From an uncultured Paracoccaceae bacterium (GTDB taxonomy: Bacteria; Pseudomonadota; Alphaproteobacteria; Rhodobacterales; Rhodobacteraceae): a stretch of 43,956 bases of DNA. The stretch covers positions 1 through 43,956 of the forward strand of contig CANKZJ010000013.1 of assembly GCA_947488605.1 (NCBI GenBank). The letters run 5' to 3'. The notes below the pieces were generated by a model. It was not told the DNA's origin. It worked only from the letters and a program-made list of their open reading frames with translations, and made no database searches. The position numbers were made by a program, and so were the translations under genes. Every line of letters starts with the position of its first letter. The stretch's first letter is position 1. Below are positions 19,298 through 27,625 of this stretch, one piece after another.

Positions 19298-20969
19298 CTC
19301 GAACCTCCGGCTGTGAAAGGAGAATGTTGTCCTGGATCAACCCCGAAAGATCGGAGGGTGCGATTGATCCAACACCCTCGAAGGCATCACCGAATGCAGA
19401 CGAGAAATCGATAAGGCTCCAATCGATGGCTTCCATCTCGTCTTGTGTCATCGCTCTGCAACTAAATGAGCCGTACAACTGACGAAGACCTTGCTCTGAG
19501 ATGATGCGCGCGATGCGGCTGTTATAAGTGCAGTAACGACGTGAACGCTGGGCACAGACAAACAAGAAGCGCTGAGAGCAATAGGTGCTCATGTATACGG
19601 CGGCACCAGCCTGTTTGGCACCGTACAAGGCAACTTCTCCCGAGTTACATTCAGCGATGCTGCCAAGTGCCCAACCAGAATCGGCACAACAGTTGATCGT
19701 TCCTAAGATACCAACACGGCACCGGCGGCGGGTCGCGCTAAAATACTGAACATCAAAATCGCCTTCGACGTTGCCAAGAAGACGATCAATGATCGACATA
19801 TCGTGCTCAAACTCGCTCGCCATCGTGTCCAATGCCTCAATGCCAACGAGTGCGACACCAATATCATCGTTGGTATCGTGGGGGATCGATTGCGTTACAC
19901 CGCCGACGGTCACATTGACCGCTTCGCAGGTGGCATCGAACGCTTGACTGTCAGCCGAGCCACATTGATAGGTTTGCTCGAAAGCGCCACAGATGCCATC
20001 TTCGTCCATTGAGTAGCAAACTGAATTAGTCAGGCTGCAGCCGGGATCGGTTTCCAGCGCCCCGCAATCGCTGGTGTACTCAGTTGACGCGCAGGTCCAC
20101 TCTGTTTGTTCCTCAGTACAATCCATTGGGACAAGCTCGTCGTTGACAACTTCGACCGATGGACCCGCAGTACAGGTTGTCACAGGAGCACCACAGAGCA
20201 TCGATGAAAATCCATCTTCGCAGGTTTCTGTCCATGTAATAATTGGATCATTGACGATCACTGATCCAACTGGATTACCGCTGACTGTCATAGGTTCATC
20301 ACTTGAACAGACAAACTCAGAACGTCGGATGAGGCAGCCACCGAAAAAACCACCGGAGCATTCATCGTTGGTCATCGAACAGTAGTCGGTAGCAGCAAGC
20401 TCGTTATGGCAATCGTTGCTGTCGGCAAAGACGCCACCAAAGCCCTCGCATCGATGTTGCTGGGTCTTGATGACAACAATCTCAGGAGTTGAGGTGCATG
20501 TAGAAGTCGTTTGGGTACGAGAACGATTGCAAACCCGCTGTAAAAGCGGCGCATCTTCAAAGTTCTCTACGCTGCAGGTCCCACCGGACGTCGAGAACGT
20601 CGAAGGATCAATCAGAGCTTCAGGATTAGAAACCGCGCCATCAGCAACACCCAGCAGGCTTTGATCAGCGGCTGACACACTCCAATCAATGACGTTGTTG
20701 GTAAATGTTGAATACGCGTTGCCTTCCGCCGTATCCGAGCCGGACACAATTAGCCCACCGTCTTCGAGATCCCCGGTCCCCAAGTCCGACAGGGGTAGAT
20801 CGGTTTCAACAGGGAAACCGAGCACATCTTCAGCCGTTGACCTGTCGTAATCCGTGAAACGTTGAGCGTTCCCCAACGCGTCTTGAGCAAGGCCTTGGTA
20901 ATCAACATCAGACTGAGCCCAGGCAACCGATGGCAATATGAGAACTGCAAGAAGAATTGCTCTCATCAT
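19284..20969 (-). CDS. traN: TraN, Cys-rich outer-membrane mating pair stabilisation protein
   Basis: The 561-residue precursor has a signal peptide (MMRAILLAVLILPSVAWA) and a very Cys-rich central and C-terminal part with TraN-type blocks (CSMTNDECSGGFFGGC, TWTCEDGF-like segments, and a CSQRFLFVCAQRSRRYC end region). In F-type conjugation TraN is the outer-membrane adhesin that docks with a recipient surface protein and stabilises mating pairs. Numerous cysteines imply disulfide formation, matching the two thioredoxin-fold genes just downstream. Its variable middle probably sets recipient preference. It begins at a TGATG junction with trbC. Confidence 0.87.
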   Translation of the reverse strand: MMRAILLAVLILPSVAWAQSDVDYQGLAQDALGNAQRFTDYDRSTAEDVLGFPVETDLPLSDLGTGDLEDGGLIVSGSDTAEGNAYSTFTNNVIDWSVSAADQSLLGVADGAVSNPEALIDPSTFSTSGGTCSVENFEDAPLLQRVCNRSRTQTTSTCTSTPEIVVIKTQQHRCEGFGGVFADSNDCHNELAATDYCSMTNDECSGGFFGGCLIRRSEFVCSSDEPMTVSGNPVGSVIVNDPIITWTETCEDGFSSMLCGAPVTTCTAGPSVEVVNDELVPMDCTEEQTEWTCASTEYTSDCGALETDPGCSLTNSVCYSMDEDGICGAFEQTYQCGSADSQAFDATCEAVNVTVGGVTQSIPHDTNDDIGVALVGIEALDTMASEFEHDMSIIDRLLGNVEGDFDVQYFSATRRRCRVGILGTINCCADSGWALGSIAECNSGEVALYGAKQAGAAVYMSTYCSQRFLFVCAQRSRRYCTYNSRIARIISEQGLRQLYGSFSCRAMTQDEMEAIDWSLIDFSSAFGDAFEGVGSIAPSDLSGLIQDNILLSQPEVRDVYE

Positions 20970-21667
20970 TGTTCAGACTCCAGGATCACTTGAACCGGAA
21001 CGGCATTTGGAGTCTCGCCCTTGGCAATCACTTCCAAGAGAAATCGAAGGGGCACATTGCCAGCGACACGATCATGCTCTGGAACTACATCGGCATCGCA
21101 ACCTTGGGTCTCACAGACATCGAGATTGACCATCGTTGAAACGAGGGTAGGGACCGCTGAAACCTCAAATCGTGTAAACAGGGTCGGATCGATAATGAAT
21201 CCCTGAGAGATATCAGAGCCTTCATAGATAGATCGAACGCGTTCCTCAGTTGCCAACACCGAGTTGTCGACAAAGCCATTGAAGACGACGGGTATGCCAA
21301 GATCCGCTGCGTCAGTAAGAACAGCTTTCAGTGACGGTTCTGGCATCGAAAAAGAAGCAAAAACAAACACGCCGCCAGGATAACGACGATCTTCACCGAC
21401 ACCCTCTGGTAGGTCCTCAGGACCAATGTTCAGCATCTCGCGCACACGACCATTTTCGAGGCTGTCGAGCGCACGAGAGGTGATATCATCGGGAAGGTGA
21501 AATTCCTGTTGAAGAAGGCGCAGACGCGATTGGAGATCTTCACCGATCGCGTCTGCCTCTTCCATACGATCATCAATCAAGGCTCCGTGAGTGGCAGCGC
21601 TTGGAAGTTGATCGGCGGAGAGGGAGGAAGCTGAAAAGCCAATAAGAAGGGTTAAAGTGCGCAGCAA
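20966..21667 (-). CDS. trbC: TrbC (F-type), pilus assembly periplasmic protein; TTG start
   Basis: The protein matches F-type TrbC: a helical N-terminal part, then a thioredoxin-like domain (GGVFVFASFSMPEPSLK, GIPVVFNGFVDNS, FEVSAVPTLV). It acts in the periplasm with TraW in pilus assembly. I place the start at TTG 21667 because GGAGGAAGAG ends four bases upstream and the product then begins with a plain signal peptide (MLRTLTLLIGFSASSLSA). A TTG five codons further out (21682) would lie inside the ribosome site. The result is 233 residues. The start lies inside the end of traU (16-base overlap). Confidence 0.87.
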   Translation of the reverse strand: MLRTLTLLIGFSASSLSADQLPSAATHGALIDDRMEEADAIGEDLQSRLRLLQQEFHLPDDITSRALDSLENGRVREMLNIGPEDLPEGVGEDRRYPGGVFVFASFSMPEPSLKAVLTDAADLGIPVVFNGFVDNSVLATEERVRSIYEGSDISQGFIIDPTLFTRFEVSAVPTLVSTMVNLDVCETQGCDADVVPEHDRVAGNVPLRFLLEVIAKGETPNAVPVQVILESEQ

Positions 21668-22653
21668 TTTCTCTTCCTCCAAAATAGATAGCCAAAGGAC
21701 TCGCCGACGTAGGGGGTCTCTTTGTACCGGTCATAAAACTGGGTGGTTGCCCCGATGGGCGCACATGCATAGCGGCCCGACGTGGATGGGAAGGGGCGGG
21801 TGATTTGACGCCGGTATTGGCTCTTTGGAATAATGGGTGCGAGCTGCGGCGTGCAGAGCGAAGTGCTTGAAGCCGTGCGTTGCGCTAGCAACATACGATG
21901 CATGCGGGCAAGCAGTTTCGCGGAGACAACGGACGTGGCTTGGACACCGCTGGTGTGATTATTCGCGTCACCGGTTACAGGGTAAAGCGGGCCGGAACAT
22001 CCATCGCACCAGAACAGTTCATCAAGTGGCAGGTTGCCTGACGAGGCTACGGCGCAATCAGCAGCACAGGCACCTTGAGCGATAGGATTGGCGAACAGCA
22101 GACCTTCAGGGTTCAACAGAGTGGACAACTCTGCATCCATCCAAAGTGGGTCAAGCTCACTCATCCATGCCAGATCGAATGCAGTGGTCTCCAAACACAG
22201 CGCATCAATGGTCGTTCCCAGCATCGAAATAAGCGGGTAGTAGTAGTAGTGGGCATGCCATTTTGACCCGTTGTCACCGCCATTGCTCGCGTTGACGCTT
22301 GTCCTGCCGCGTGAAAACAAACCGAAATCGACGTCGAAGCCGAGGTTTGAAAAGCACCCGGTTTCATTGGAGACGTCGACCAAACGCGCAGGTTCCCAAA
22401 TCCCTATCGAAAGACCAATCCGAGGGATCGGAAAAGCGGGACAAACGCAAAGTGGAAAATTTGGGTTGTTTGTGTCAGGCCGTGAGGCACCAAGGTTCAT
22501 CGACAGAGCGCCAACCGAGATCGGGAAAATGCAGTCCCAGCACACTTCGGTAATGGGGTTCAGAAAACGTGCATTGCATTTGGCGTTTGCGAAACTGACG
22601 GACAACAAAAGGGCGGCAAATGCACCCAAAATGATCCTTGAGACATAGGTCAT
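21652..22653 (-). CDS. traU: TraU, pilus assembly and DNA transfer protein
   Basis: The 333-residue precursor has a signal peptide (residues 1-24, ending SFANA) and TraU-type Cys-rich motifs: NPITEVCWDCIFPISVG, FPLCVCP and HYYYYPLISML. The C-terminal RYACAPIGAT and GYLFWRKRNCC are also typical. TraU is a periplasmic protein that is needed more for DNA transfer than for pilus formation in F. Its length matches the F protein (330). It overlaps traW at an ATGA junction and trbC at its 3' end. Confidence 0.92.
   Translation of the reverse strand: MTYVSRIILGAFAALLLSVSFANAKCNARFLNPITEVCWDCIFPISVGALSMNLGASRPDTNNPNFPLCVCPAFPIPRIGLSIGIWEPARLVDVSNETGCFSNLGFDVDFGLFSRGRTSVNASNGGDNGSKWHAHYYYYPLISMLGTTIDALCLETTAFDLAWMSELDPLWMDAELSTLLNPEGLLFANPIAQGACAADCAVASSGNLPLDELFWCDGCSGPLYPVTGDANNHTSGVQATSVVSAKLLARMHRMLLAQRTASSTSLCTPQLAPIIPKSQYRRQITRPFPSTSGRYACAPIGATTQFYDRYKETPYVGESFGYLFWRKRNCCAL
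21671..21680 (-). promoter_or_regulatory. Ribosome site that fixes the trbC TTG start
   Basis: GGAGGAAGAG on the minus strand, within the end of traU, is the strongest ribosome site of the operon and sits at ideal distance from TTG 21667. It would offset the weak start codon. Confidence 0.6.
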
Positions 22654-23282
22654 TGGCTATCACCTCGCGAGACAGAAATTTCTTCGACGAGCATCAGAGG
22701 ATCCGCGCGGCTGACGACCGAGGGCACGACCGTCAGACCGAAGCGCTCAGAAATCACACCGCCCTGGTCAAAGTAAAAGAGCTTCTGATGCGTTTCTGTC
22801 AGTTCCAATGGAGCCCCATTGACCAAGATCAGCTTCACAGGCTCTTGGTTAGCCAGATCCACAGCAAATGCGACTTGGTCAGGATCATCGCCGTCGATGA
22901 ACACGAGGCGTTGATTAAATCGGCTATGCTCAAGCGGGTTCACGCGAGTACCGGCGCGGGCAAACACAACACCGCGGTGGTCGGCGAGGTCGCGGTCCAG
23001 TACGATCGACAGATCTACATTGTAGCTTCTATAGACTTCAGCCGGACGCATACCGGCGACTGGGATCGGCCGGTTGACCCTAGAACGCGCTTTATCCTGC
23101 ATATCTTGCTGCATTTGCGCGAGCTCGCCATTCGCTTCCATCTCGGACAGGCGACCCAGAATGGTTTCAAGAACGGACGGCTCTTCGACGGGGAACAATG
23201 CGCCGAAAACGCCATAGTCAACCGCATGAGCAGGACCGGATAGACAAAAAACTGAAGCGAAGACACGCAACACGGATTTCAT
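22650..23282 (-). CDS. traW: TraW, pilus assembly periplasmic protein
   Basis: The protein is 210 residues from the ATG at 23282, which follows GGGAGGCAGG and gives a signal peptide (MKSVLRVFASVFCLSGPAHA). The frame is open a further 74 codons upstream, but that part runs through the signal peptidase gene in another frame and is not coding. TraW features include the N-terminal DYGVFGALFPVEEPS block, RPIPVAGMRPAE and a C-terminal half (LVFIDGDDPDQVAFA, LYFDQGG-like, RFGLTVVPSVV) related to TrbC-like folds. In some plasmids TraW and TrbC are fused or interact directly. It is periplasmic. Confidence 0.88.
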   Translation of the reverse strand: MKSVLRVFASVFCLSGPAHAVDYGVFGALFPVEEPSVLETILGRLSEMEANGELAQMQQDMQDKARSRVNRPIPVAGMRPAEVYRSYNVDLSIVLDRDLADHRGVVFARAGTRVNPLEHSRFNQRLVFIDGDDPDQVAFAVDLANQEPVKLILVNGAPLELTETHQKLFYFDQGGVISERFGLTVVPSVVSRADPLMLVEEISVSRGDSQ

Positions 23283-23821
23283 AGCCCTGCCTCCCGGAAA
23301 TCCGCCATCACAGGAAGAGGCCAGCCACGCCCAATCAACTGATCTTTGGAAATTAAACCAATTACGTCGTAGCGACTGTCGAGACTGTCTGGCGACGTGC
23401 CGAAAACAGCGTAGTGGCCATCTGGTATCACGCCGGGCGCAATCCTGGCAGCAACCGGCTGACCGTCCTTGGTCCAAAGCGGGTAACAATGATCGTTGAC
23501 GCAAGGACTACCATCGGCGTCTATCGTGATTTCATCGCCTGGAAGACCGCCAATCCGCTTCACAAACTGAAATTCACCAAATCGATCCTGAAGCATTTCC
23601 GGCATCTCAGCAGCAATAACAGTGCCACGGCGAAGCAGAATTGGATGTTCAAACACGACAAAAGCCGGTTCTTCCAGCGACTGTGACGCATTCATGATGA
23701 GATTGAACTGATCCAACACAAAGATGCAGCCAACGCCGAAAATGATGGTCCCGTATCCAAATGCGCGACGTGCGCGGGAAGGCTTAGGTTTAGTTGATTT
23801 TGTTTCAGAACTGTCCGTCAT
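23279..23821 (-). CDS. S26-family signal peptidase within the tra operon (TraF/TrhF-like)
   Basis: This 180-residue protein has a cytoplasmic basic tail, one membrane anchor (residues 21-40) and an S26 catalytic domain. The Ser is S48 (or S46) in NASQSLEEP, the general base is K88 in FVKRIGGLPGDEI, and the closing box is DSLDSRYDVIGLI near residues 146-158. S26 enzymes in conjugation operons (TraF of RP4, TrhF of R27) process the pilin or other tra proteins. Canonical F lacks one, so this operon follows the R27/SXT-like pattern. The likely substrate is TraA, though the general LepB could also cut it. It is joined to traW and trbI by ATGA junctions. Confidence 0.82.
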   Translation of the reverse strand: MTDSSETKSTKPKPSRARRAFGYGTIIFGVGCIFVLDQFNLIMNASQSLEEPAFVVFEHPILLRRGTVIAAEMPEMLQDRFGEFQFVKRIGGLPGDEITIDADGSPCVNDHCYPLWTKDGQPVAARIAPGVIPDGHYAVFGTSPDSLDSRYDVIGLISKDQLIGRGWPLPVMADFREAGL

Positions 23822-24204
23822 TGTAAAAGCCCCGTTTGTTGAAGAAGATCAGGGGTGATGTCGCGCACACCGCCAAGAACGGCAGCTGAATTGACGATCA
23901 TCAAGCCACGCTCGCTCGCGTAGGCTCGGACAATGGGATCCAGGTTGGCGTTCAATACTCTGACACGCGCCTGCAGCTCTTCATCAGATACATCGCGGCC
24001 CTGCGCATCAACGAAACCACGGATGAGATCAGCTGCGTCAATCGACACGATTTCAGGGCGTCCTAGATTGCCGGTACGATCCAACACCGTTAGGGTGATT
24101 GCGACGTTCACAAGAGCGAAGCAGGCGGCCCCAGCCAAAAGGCTGATAAGGTTGGTTATGTTAAATAAGTCAGTTGTGCTGACCTTATTTTCGCGGTCAG
24201 GCAT
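23818..24204 (-). CDS. trbI: TrbI (F-type), small inner-membrane transfer protein
   Basis: This is a 128-residue protein with a short N-terminal tail, one membrane segment (about residues 14-40, LFNITNLISLLAGAACFALV) and a periplasmic part ending with a helical, Gln-rich tail. It fits the F-type TrbI family, linked to pilus retraction in F. I use the ATG at 24204 (AAAGAGAAA upstream, 8-base overlap with the preceding stop) rather than the start 24 codons earlier, which lies inside that gene. Position directly before traW agrees with F gene order, apart from the inserted signal peptidase. Confidence 0.78.
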   Translation of the reverse strand: MPDRENKVSTTDLFNITNLISLLAGAACFALVNVAITLTVLDRTGNLGRPEIVSIDAADLIRGFVDAQGRDVSDEELQARVRVLNANLDPIVRAYASERGLMIVNSAAVLGGVRDITPDLLQQTGLLQ

Positions 24205-24460
24205 CAGATTTCTCTTTTTCAGAACTCTCGTCATCAACCGGCGGACTAAGGGCAGAGGCACCGGCAACCAGACCAAATGTAAGAGGAACCAGCATCATCA
24301 AACCTGACACCAAGATGTGCTCGCGCATGTAGCCACCGCGCCACGCATCGGGGACCTCAGCCAAAGTCAAGACAAGTAGAATTATGAAAAAGATGAGCGC
24401 GCCTAAAAGATACACAAAGCTCACAACAGACGGCTCAATCGATTTTGATTGATCGGTCAC
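24197..24460 (-). CDS. Small two-pass membrane protein of the tra operon
   Basis: The 87-residue protein has two hydrophobic segments (VVSFVYLLGALIFFIILLVL and LVSGLMMLVPLTFGLVAGAS) and an acidic/basic C-terminal tail (DDESSEKEKSDA). I do not recognise a family. It overlaps its neighbours at ATGA (upstream) and by eight bases (downstream), so it is certainly co-translated with the tra genes. It is probably an inner-membrane accessory of the secretion channel, or an entry-exclusion-like protein; both roles are guesses from position. Confidence 0.7.
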   Translation of the reverse strand: MTDQSKSIEPSVVSFVYLLGALIFFIILLVLTLAEVPDAWRGGYMREHILVSGLMMLVPLTFGLVAGASALSPPVDDESSEKEKSDA

Positions 24461-24651
24461 TCGATATGCTCCTTAGATGATGAAAAATTCGTATTGGAAT
24501 GCGCTTTGGAGCGCCCTGAATCACGGACAAAGCCAAATCGACGAAACGCTTTAGAGAGCTTCCGCCAAACCCAGCACAGGCCGTCGAATGTGAACATTGC
24601 AATGGTCGCAACACCGACCATCGCCAGCCAAATGGTGAGTCCATCAAGCAT
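24457..24651 (-). CDS. Small single-pass membrane protein of the tra operon
   Basis: The 64-residue protein has one membrane segment near the N-terminus (MLDGLTIWLAMVGVATIAMF) followed by a basic, Arg/Lys-rich cytoplasmic tail. It starts at a TGATG junction with the end of traC and runs into the next small gene by ATGA. No family is recognised. Its place right behind the ATPase TraC, with the basic tail on the inner side, would suit contact with the ATPase or with DNA, but this is inference only. Confidence 0.68.
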   Translation of the reverse strand: MLDGLTIWLAMVGVATIAMFTFDGLCWVWRKLSKAFRRFGFVRDSGRSKAHSNTNFSSSKEHIE

Positions 24652-27131
24652 CAGATGACCTCCCCACTCTCAACGAGTTGTTCGAGCGCGTCCCCCATGT
24701 TCATGCCGCGCACGTTCACAAGGTCATTGAGCTTTTGGACCATGTGTCCGGTGGTCGAGAAAATCGCCAAGGAGTACTTGTCGAGAAGAAGCCGCCCAAA
24801 GAGCCAGCCTTCTGGGCCGCGAATACCGCACTCGGAAAACTGGCCTTTGACGGAGGTGAGTGATTTCAAGCTATGTGCAATGCCTTCAGGCGCATTCAGC
24901 CGACCATCAGCCACAAGCTGATCGATGACCTCTGGTTTCTGCGATAGAAAGATCGTCCAATCACTGTTTTGGAGACAAACGAGCGCAGCCGGATTTTCAT
25001 AGTAATCCAGCATCGATTGCGTGCCAGTAATCAATGCGCCGGTGTATTTACGGGCGCGCCGAACCACACCTTCGAGGAATTTCGCCGTCTCAGCACCAAG
25101 CATGTCCCAAGCTTCATCGATCAGGATCGCGACACGGGTCGAACGATCCGTTTTGAACATCAGTTCTGTGCCGAGGAACATAATGATCTGCAGAACGACG
25201 GCTTCGAGATCCTTCTGAGACTTTAGCTCAGACATCTCGAAAACAGTGAAGGCGCTATCGATGGACACGTTTGAAGGCCCGTCAAACATTTCACCGTATG
25301 TCCCGCCGACCGCGTAACGGCTCAGCTTGGTGATCACGTCAATCAAGCGCGGTTCTTTCTCGACGTTGGATTTAAGGATGGCTAGAACCTCGGTGACGTT
25401 GCCATCGTTGCCAAGCTTGTCCCACACTTCAGCACAGGCCAACTCAATAAACTCTTCCTCAATCCCGGAAACGCGACCTTCGCGTTGCTCACCGAGATTG
25501 GCCATCGTTGCGATCACGCGAGTGATCAATTCCAGCGCTTCACCGCGATACTCGATTGAATCCATGTGTTCAGCACTGAGCATTGCGAATGGATTGAGAC
25601 GAAACTGACTGCCGGATCCGATACTCAGCCAATCGCCACCAATAATCTCACAAGTCGTCTTGAACGACTGTCCATCATCGATAACCAAAACACGGCCACC
25701 ACCAGAGTAGATTGAGGTGACAAGTTCCTGCATGAACACTGACTTACCGGCACCCGACTTACCAACAACCGAAACGTTGTAGTTGCCAGAAGAGCGATAG
25801 TTGTCCCAGTCACACAATTGACCTTGGCGACCGCACAACAGCAAACCTGTGTACTCGCGCGCACCAACAAATTCACCGTGGATCGGAGCCAACGCGGTGA
25901 CTGCAGCACCCTTCCTCTTTTTCACACGAGAGGCTTTGCGCATGTCTTCGATACGTGGACCACTGGCCTGAAATGGAAGACCTGCGAGAAACACGGGGAG
26001 CTGAAGAAAGTTGTCTTTTTCCAACGTAACGCCGACCATCGAGTAAATTTTGCGCATCTCGGACAAGGCCGCAGTACTGTCATCAACGTCACCGCGCGCG
26101 TAGGCTGAAACGGTCGTTAGTGTCTCAAAGATGCGTTCGCCACGTTCGAGCTGACTTTGCAGACCTTCAAACTCAGCATCTTGCTCCGGCAAATCCGACA
26201 TCCACTTTCCGAAGTTAGTCGTCTTAGCATGTTCAAGTTTCGCACGTTTTTTGACCACCTCAGACATGCTCTGACGGTTTGGTTTTGAGCGGGCCGTCAG
26301 ACATGTCAAAACCGGCCCATGAGGGTTATCATCGGGCCTGTCGGGCGAGCCATTAAACAATGATCCCAACGCTGCAGCCCACTCGTGCGGAACCATACGG
26401 ACCGTCGCTGAAGAGACCGACAATTCTGGAGAATTGAGGAACGACATGCCGTCGCTCGCGACGGCCAAGCCAGCACCCGGCAGTTGATAGTTCAGTGGGA
26501 CATCATCGTCATAAACCATAGGTTCTGCAGAAACAGAGCCCCGCGTGTGCAGCATCTCTGAAAGAAGCTCCAAAAAGACACTGGGCTGCACATTCACACA
26601 GAGCTGGTCGCCACCCATCGCAAGGATGAGGTTGCGGCGGAATTCCTTCAGCCCTTTGAGCTGGCTTTGCGACGGATCACCATCGACCCCCCCAGATATC
26701 AAAATGCGACGCGAATGCGGGACGCACTTCATATGGCCATTCGTGCCAAAGCGGAGGCTGTTAAAATGACCAATCCGCCTTTCGACCATCTTGCGCATCA
26801 GTGGGGTTTGAATGTGGCGCTGGCTGGACCATCTGGTAAGGCTCGGCATGAGATTTGGCGATGCCCAGGAAATGAATTGAACTGTTCCATCAGGAGGGCA
26901 GTAGCTGGAAATGGCTGTTTGAAGTGTCCGAAACACGTCGGCACCAATTACAGGTGGCGTCTCAAGAAGAAAGCCGACCGTCCCATCGTTGTGGAACAAA
27001 TTGTCCTCTGGATCGTAGACACGGTAGGACAGAAGATCCGAAAAAACATGGTCAACAAAAGACTGCCGATCCTCCATGGTGAATGGGGCATCATCGAACA
27101 GTGACGACATAAAGTTGGCAAACCCTCCCAT
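24651..27131 (-). CDS. traC: TraC, type IV secretion VirB4-like ATPase
   Basis: The 826-residue protein is the assembly ATPase of the F-type system, peripheral to the inner membrane. A TraC N-terminal domain (with YRVYDPEDNLFHN and GFLLETPPVIG) is followed by a RecA-like motor. Walker A is VVGKSGAGKSVFM near residue 454, Walker B is VAILIDEAWDML near 670, and a later GTQSMLDYY and SQKPE block resembles motif IV of VirB4 enzymes. It powers pilin extraction and pilus polymerisation. Length is near F TraC (875). It starts at a TAATG junction with traV and ends at TGATG with the small membrane gene. Confidence 0.93.
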   Translation of the reverse strand: MGGFANFMSSLFDDAPFTMEDRQSFVDHVFSDLLSYRVYDPEDNLFHNDGTVGFLLETPPVIGADVFRTLQTAISSYCPPDGTVQFISWASPNLMPSLTRWSSQRHIQTPLMRKMVERRIGHFNSLRFGTNGHMKCVPHSRRILISGGVDGDPSQSQLKGLKEFRRNLILAMGGDQLCVNVQPSVFLELLSEMLHTRGSVSAEPMVYDDDVPLNYQLPGAGLAVASDGMSFLNSPELSVSSATVRMVPHEWAAALGSLFNGSPDRPDDNPHGPVLTCLTARSKPNRQSMSEVVKKRAKLEHAKTTNFGKWMSDLPEQDAEFEGLQSQLERGERIFETLTTVSAYARGDVDDSTAALSEMRKIYSMVGVTLEKDNFLQLPVFLAGLPFQASGPRIEDMRKASRVKKRKGAAVTALAPIHGEFVGAREYTGLLLCGRQGQLCDWDNYRSSGNYNVSVVGKSGAGKSVFMQELVTSIYSGGGRVLVIDDGQSFKTTCEIIGGDWLSIGSGSQFRLNPFAMLSAEHMDSIEYRGEALELITRVIATMANLGEQREGRVSGIEEEFIELACAEVWDKLGNDGNVTEVLAILKSNVEKEPRLIDVITKLSRYAVGGTYGEMFDGPSNVSIDSAFTVFEMSELKSQKDLEAVVLQIIMFLGTELMFKTDRSTRVAILIDEAWDMLGAETAKFLEGVVRRARKYTGALITGTQSMLDYYENPAALVCLQNSDWTIFLSQKPEVIDQLVADGRLNAPEGIAHSLKSLTSVKGQFSECGIRGPEGWLFGRLLLDKYSLAIFSTTGHMVQKLNDLVNVRGMNMGDALEQLVESGEVI

Positions 27132-27529
27132 TATCTTGCTCCCCAGCGCGCTTCGCGGACAACAAAATGGGCGTATGTACCTTCATGAAGGATTTCGGCT
27201 TCGTCGAGGTATGGAGGCAACCATAAACGGCCCGTCTTTTCGGGGATTCTATACTGCGCCGACTGATAGGCAGCCCCGCCCGCAGGAACACCAGCTACAG
27301 CAGACCCAGGCTTGCCACCGGTCAGGATCGGTTGGGTCAACTGGTCATTTTGACTGTCTTGCGGATTTTCAGAAACGGTCGCGCCGACGATGACGCCAGA
27401 TCCATCAATCTCGGCCATCGTTCTACAAGGCTGTCCGGTCTGTGCACCACAAAGGAAGTTCTTTTCAGTGCTGCTTTCACCACAGCCGGCCAAAGCAACG
27501 GCGACGAAAAAAATGAGTTGGCGGTTCAT
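27131..27529 (-). CDS. traV: TraV, outer-membrane lipoprotein of the core complex
   Basis: This is a 132-residue lipoprotein with a signal peptide and lipobox (residues 1-16, VALAGC with acylated C16), two further cysteines (FLCGAQTGQPC) typical of TraV, and a low-complexity middle ending in RLWLPPYLDEAEI. TraV is the VirB7-like partner of TraK (VirB9) and TraB (VirB10) in the envelope-spanning core. I use ATG 27529, preceded by GGAG, giving a proper lipoprotein signal; 13 upstream codons of open frame are non-coding. The gene is the only one in the core cluster not overlapping its upstream neighbour. Confidence 0.85.
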   Translation of the reverse strand: MNRQLIFFVAVALAGCGESSTEKNFLCGAQTGQPCRTMAEIDGSGVIVGATVSENPQDSQNDQLTQPILTGGKPGSAVAGVPAGGAAYQSAQYRIPEKTGRLWLPPYLDEAEILHEGTYAHFVVREARWGAR

Positions 27530-27551
27530 TCTAAGTTCTCCAAATATGAGG

Positions 27552-27593
27552 GGAGCATGGGGCCACAAAACGGTTCATGCTCCGCGCATGCGC
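27552..27593 (-). other. Hairpin and palindrome in the traB-traV gap
   Basis: GGAGCATG and CATGCTCC (27552-27559, 27576-27583) form an 8-bp stem with a 16-base loop. It is directly followed by the perfect 10-bp palindrome GCGCATGCGC (27584-27593). These lie in the single 96-base gap of the core gene cluster, upstream of the traV ribosome site, and may control processing or translation of the downstream half. Confidence 0.5.
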
Positions 27594-27625
27594 TAACAAG
27601 CGCGCACAAGATCAAGAGGCTGAAC

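Noticed and set aside
23283..23504. N-terminal extension of traW by 74 codons
   Set aside because: It runs through the signal peptidase gene in another frame, and the ATG at 23282 has a ribosome site and gives a normal signal peptide.
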